Made by a program: the position numbers and the translations under genes. A stretch of DNA of 10,162 nucleotides from Desulfuromonas sp. SDB (GTDB lineage Bacteria; SDB-A): NCBI GenBank assembly GCA_001412365.1, contig LKUE01000185.1, positions 1-10,162 on the forward strand, read 5' to 3'. The notes under the pieces are model-generated. The model made no database searches. It had not been told where the DNA came from and worked only from the letters and a program-made list of their open reading frames with translations. Shown in pieces: positions 7,860-10,162 of this stretch. Positions within the stretch are counted from its first letter, which is position 1, and the number at the start of each line of letters is the position of its first letter.

Positions 7860-8231
7860 TTAGGGGGTGACCGTAATATCGTAAAGGTCAGTTGTTTCCT
7901 GCAAACTGAGTGTTTGCGATGAAAATTCCCCTAAATTCTCCTCACCGTCAACATCTTCAACCGTTACTGTATAATTGTCTAAGTTTTCATCTGAATAAAA
8001 CTCAAAACCGCCCACTCCGGTGCTGTCAGTTCGGGTAGTCTCCACCAATTCAGAGTTGTAAGACAAACTAAGCTGAAGGTTGGGAATGGGATTGCCGGAA
8101 TTATCAGTTGCCCTAACTGTCTTGATTTTCTGCATTTCTGCAGTGACGCCGTAACAGGCGGCTAGCAAAACGGACAATGACCCTGCTGCAATCAGCCACA
8201 GGAAATTTTTAATTTTATTTATTATTTTCAT
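7860..8231 (-). CDS. small lipoprotein partner of the radical SAM enzyme
   Basis: This 123-residue protein begins with a lipoprotein signal peptide: charged MKIINKIK, a hydrophobic core, and the lipobox LLAAC with the lipidated cysteine at C26, followed by YG. It is the only cysteine in the protein. The mature part (~97 residues) looks like a single beta-sandwich resembling carboxypeptidase-regulatory/Ig-like folds (VRATDNSGNPIPNLQLSL, DSTGVGGFEFYSD) and contains VEDVDGEENLGEF, which resembles a conserved stretch I recall from radical-SAM-associated lipoproteins of Bacteroidales. It is probably tethered to the periplasmic or outer membrane face. A strong Shine-Dalgarno site (AGGAGG, 8241-8236) lies 4 nt before the ATG, the best in this operon, consistent with being the first and most highly translated gene. 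The family match comes from memory plus synteny; the function is unknown. Confidence 0.78.
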   Translation of the reverse strand: MKIINKIKNFLWLIAAGSLSVLLAACYGVTAEMQKIKTVRATDNSGNPIPNLQLSLSYNSELVETTRTDSTGVGGFEFYSDENLDNYTVTVEDVDGEENLGEFSSQTLSLQETTDLYDITVTP

Positions 8232-8249
8232 ATACCCTCCTGATATCCT

Positions 8250-8278
8250 ATATTATTTTATACTTCGATTCTTGTCAA
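8250..8278 (-). promoter_or_regulatory. sigma70-like promoter of the lipoprotein-rSAM-mrfAB operon
   Basis: On the minus strand a perfect TTGACA (8278-8273) is followed after 17 nt by TAATAT (8255-8250). Transcription would start near 8243, so the mRNA leader would be only about 12 nt and would begin almost at the Shine-Dalgarno site. I see no other promoter-like sequence ahead of the downstream three genes, whose junctions are too tight to hold one. No SOS (LexA) box of the CGAAC/GTTCG type is apparent here. Confidence 0.45.
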
Positions 8279-8323
8279 TTATTCCATTAAATATCAATTT
8301 TCTTTGTATGTATTACAGGTTAT

Positions 8324-8343
8324 TATATTTAATATTAAATATA
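8324..8343. promoter_or_regulatory. perfect 20-bp AT-only palindrome, possible operator
   Basis: TATATTTAAT (8324-8333) is followed immediately by its exact reverse complement (8334-8343). It lies 6 nt before the Shine-Dalgarno GAAGG (8350-8354) of the 391-residue gene and about 45 nt upstream of the divergent TTGACA. A loose Bacteroidota-like promoter, TTTG (8303-8306) plus TATATTTA (8324-8331), would overlap it, which would suit an operator. I find no convincing sigma70 -35/-10 pair for the plus-strand gene. AT-rich palindromes can arise by chance. Confidence 0.35.
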
Positions 8344-8363
8344 GTGATTGAAGGTAAAATTTT

Positions 8364-9539
8364 ATGAGGCAAGCTTATCTAATTGTTAAAAGGGGTATTC
8401 CCGATCTGGATATAATCCTAAAAGAAGCGGTGACCCCGGTATTGAAATCATGCAAGCTTAAACCATTCTTAGTGGACAAGTACTATCAGACTCCTTTCAC
8501 CGAAAGCCGGAAAGTAGGGCATATTTTAGAAGCGGAAATTGTCATTGCCGATATAACTTATTCTGATCAGAACAGCTATTTTGAGATCGGATATGTAATT
8601 GGTGCGGAAAAGCATGATAATCTTATTTTAATTGCCCGGAAGGATTTCGATTCCACCAGTCCTGCTTATAATTCCCAGGTAGCTAAGATTTACTCCAATC
8701 TTGCCGGATTGAAAATATTATACTGGGATCAACACGATATGGAGAGTTTTAAAATTCAGCTGGAAAAGGAAATCATCAACCGACTGGAAATACTAACTTC
8801 CACCGAAAAGAAATCTGCTTCCCAGTGGGATGAAGACTGGTTTTCCCGAAATCAGGCTACCGCCCTGTTCGGTCTGAAAAGGCTGGGCAAATCCGGATTT
8901 ATGGAGATAAGAATGTCCACTTCCGATTTTAATCTGGATATACCTCACCGCGAGTTACTGGAGGCGGCTTATAATTCCCAGATAAAGACCTTTGGCTGGC
9001 CTATCGGCTGCGTGCTCAATGATCAGAAACAAAACCGTCCCCGGGCTAGGGCTAACGGAATTTATGCGGAAATTGAAAATGATGACCGCAAAAGTTTTGA
9101 CTACTGGACCTTGAGGAAAGACGGCACTTTTTATTCACTGATCAGTTTATATGAGGATACCCGTAAATTCGGCTATCTCAGCCTGAATATTAGAACCGCC
9201 CGGATTACTGAAACCTTGCTTTACGCCCAGAAGCTTTATTCTGCATTTAAAGTCCCCAGAGATGCTCCCATCCGCATTGGAATCCGCCATGGAGGGTTAA
9301 AAGACAGGATTTTAACTGCCATTGACAAACGTTATCTTCACCGGAACTACACTTCCAGCGAGGACAGCATTTACAATGAAATTGAAACCAATTTAAATGC
9401 TATGGACGACAATCTGGTTATACTGGTGGAAAAATTTATCCAGCCATTGATGTTTATCTTTGATTTCTTTCATGTGGACCGCAAGGCACTTTCCCATATT
9501 GTGGATAATTTTAAAAACGGGAAGCTGGTTCTTTCCTAG
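8364..9539 (+). CDS. nucleoside deoxyribosyltransferase/TIR-like domain fused to an unnamed C-terminal domain
   Basis: This is a 391-residue cytoplasmic two-domain protein. ATG 8364 is preceded by GAAGG (8350-8354) at 9 nt. Residues ~1-140 show a Rossmann-like alpha/beta pattern: AYLIVKR strand, EAEIVIADITYSDQNSYFEIG, NLILIARK and LKILYWD strands. The segment AD63-x10-E74-I-G-Y-x-x-G-A-E-K matches the nucleoside 2-deoxyribosyltransferase-like signature, in which the glutamate is the catalytic nucleophile; related folds cleave N-glycosidic bonds in nucleosides or NAD+. Residues ~158-391 form a second domain with GWPIGCVLND (211-220), NRPRARANGI (224-233), DYWTLRKDGTFYSL (246-259), a helical LLYAQKLYSAF segment (285-295), IRIGIRHGGLKDRIL (303-317) and a helical tail. 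I recall this region as a C-terminal part of some Schlafen/AlbA_2-type proteins, but it has no name I can give. It could be a stress or anti-phage effector with its sensor, or a nucleotide-salvage enzyme. trmO follows 9 nt after its stop. Confidence 0.72.
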   Translation: MRQAYLIVKRGIPDLDIILKEAVTPVLKSCKLKPFLVDKYYQTPFTESRKVGHILEAEIVIADITYSDQNSYFEIGYVIGAEKHDNLILIARKDFDSTSPAYNSQVAKIYSNLAGLKILYWDQHDMESFKIQLEKEIINRLEILTSTEKKSASQWDEDWFSRNQATALFGLKRLGKSGFMEIRMSTSDFNLDIPHRELLEAAYNSQIKTFGWPIGCVLNDQKQNRPRARANGIYAEIENDDRKSFDYWTLRKDGTFYSLISLYEDTRKFGYLSLNIRTARITETLLYAQKLYSAFKVPRDAPIRIGIRHGGLKDRILTAIDKRYLHRNYTSSEDSIYNEIETNLNAMDDNLVILVEKFIQPLMFIFDFFHVDRKALSHIVDNFKNGKLVLS

Positions 9540-9548
9540 ACGGCTTCA

Positions 9549-10046
9549 ATGGATTCTTCCCAATTCTCAACTGAAATTAAAATAAAACCGATCGGATTGA
9601 TCAGAACTCCTTATATTCAGCCCAAGGATATACCTATCCAGGGAGTATTTAAACAAGAAACAGTGGGAGAAGTAACGCTGTTTCCGCCCTATCCTGAGGG
9701 TTTAAAGGATATTGCCGGATTTTCCTATTTATACCTGTTATTTTATTTTCATCTTTCCCCTAAGGAAACCCTGGTGGGTAAACCTTATCTGGAAACTGAA
9801 GATCATGGTATTTTTTCCATCCGCAGCCCCCACCGTCCTAATCATATAGGTTTATCCGTGGTTGAATTGTTGGAAGTGGGAGATGACGGGTTTAAGTTCA
9901 AAGGGGTGGACATGCTGGATAATACCCCCTTACTGGATATCAAACCTTATGTCACCTATTTTGACAACCGATCCGAGGGAAAGAACGGATGGCTGGATAA
10001 GCATTTTAGAGATGGTGATATTCCGGATAGTACTATTCTTAAATAG
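9549..10046 (+). CDS. trmO: TrmO (TsaA/UPF0066) tRNA t6A37 N6-methyltransferase
   Basis: This is a 165-residue protein of the UPF0066/TsaA family. TrmO uses S-adenosylmethionine to methylate N6-threonylcarbamoyladenosine at position 37 of certain tRNAs (m6t6A), tuning decoding of ACY codons. Visible signatures are IGLIRTPY (15-22), the core RSPHRPNHIGLSVVELL (92-108) and the D-x-LDNTPLLDIKPYV segment (121-135), which close the beta-barrel active site. The common form of the core is RPNPIG; here the second proline is histidine (H99). The protein is the short, single-domain form, lacking the extra C-terminal domain of the ~235-residue E. coli protein. The ATG at 9549 is the only reasonable start. 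There is no clear Shine-Dalgarno site, so translation probably continues from the upstream gene, which ends 9 nt before. Confidence 0.88.
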   Translation: MDSSQFSTEIKIKPIGLIRTPYIQPKDIPIQGVFKQETVGEVTLFPPYPEGLKDIAGFSYLYLLFYFHLSPKETLVGKPYLETEDHGIFSIRSPHRPNHIGLSVVELLEVGDDGFKFKGVDMLDNTPLLDIKPYVTYFDNRSEGKNGWLDKHFRDGDIPDSTILK

Positions 10047-10162
10047 TAAACCACAGATTAACACATTTACTCCCCACTACCCCTATGATGAACCACAGAT
10101 AAACACAGAGCCCAGCCCCGCACTTCCTCTCCCAACACAGAGTACACCACCCCACCAAGGAA
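10047..10162. repeat. intergenic DNA with CACAGAT-type ~10-bp-period repeats
   Basis: CACAGAT (10052-10058) is followed at a 10-bp step by CACATTT (10062-10068). CACAGAT (10094-10100) is followed at a 10-bp step by CACAGAG (10104-10110). CACAGAG occurs again at 10136-10142. Between them lie C-rich segments. This resembles the pattern at the left end of the window with a different core, and no gene is visible. It continues to the end of the window, so its full extent is unknown. Confidence 0.55.

Noticed and set aside
8232-8363. LexA/SOS box controlling the mrf operon
   Set aside because: No CGAAC-N4-GTTCG-like or CTG-N10-CAG-like site was seen near the promoter, though LexA sites vary among phyla.
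10031-10048. TACTATT/AATAGTA hairpin at the trmO stop codon as a terminator
   Set aside because: The stem is only 7 bp, nearly all AT, and no U-tract follows.

Overview
The window reads as a chromosomal segment from an uncultivated or poorly characterised bacterium of the FCB superphylum (Bacteroidota, Cloacimonadota, Marinimicrobia and relatives). The main evidence is a large exported protein ending in a type IX secretion (Por-type) sorting domain. A radical-SAM/lipoprotein pair of a kind I recall mainly from Bacteroidales supports this. By eye the DNA is moderately AT-rich, and some genes have good Shine-Dalgarno sites. The phylum cannot be fixed from this window alone.

Layout: 1-316 is non-coding and holds degenerate ~10-bp-period intergenic repeats plus a candidate promoter. 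317-3262 (+) encodes a ~981-residue secreted multidomain protein: a beta-propeller-like N-terminus, two Ig-like domains, an array of FG-GAP/PQQ-like repeats and a T9SS C-terminal domain. A strong 16-bp hairpin (3271-3306) sits between this gene and the convergent operon that follows. 8231 down to 3296 (-) is a tightly packed four-gene operon: a small lipoprotein, a radical SAM/SPASM enzyme, an MrfA (YprA)-like DEAH helicase with DUF1998, and an MrfB (YprB)-like DEDDh exonuclease with a TPR-like tail. The junctions are 16 nt, 1 nt and a 4-nt ATGA overlap. A sigma70-like promoter (TTGACA, 17 nt, TAATAT) lies just upstream. 8364-10046 (+) is a divergent two-gene operon: a 391-residue protein joining a nucleoside 2-deoxyribosyltransferase/TIR-like N-terminal domain to an unnamed C-terminal domain, followed 9 nt later by a single-domain TrmO (TsaA/UPF0066) tRNA t6A37 methyltransferase. 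A perfect 20-bp palindrome lies just upstream of the 391-residue gene. The window ends in another non-coding stretch carrying CACAGAT repeats of ~10-bp period.

How the genes may work together: MrfA and MrfB form a known helicase-nuclease pair for repair of mitomycin-type DNA damage in Bacillus subtilis. Here they are translationally chained behind a predicted radical SAM enzyme and its lipoprotein partner, an unusual join of a cell-envelope maturation module to a DNA-repair module. The divergent gene carries a fold used in nucleotide or NAD+ cleavage, including immune effectors. The MrfAB and rSAM assignments are strong at family level. The functional link between the modules, and any defence role for the 391-residue protein, are inference.
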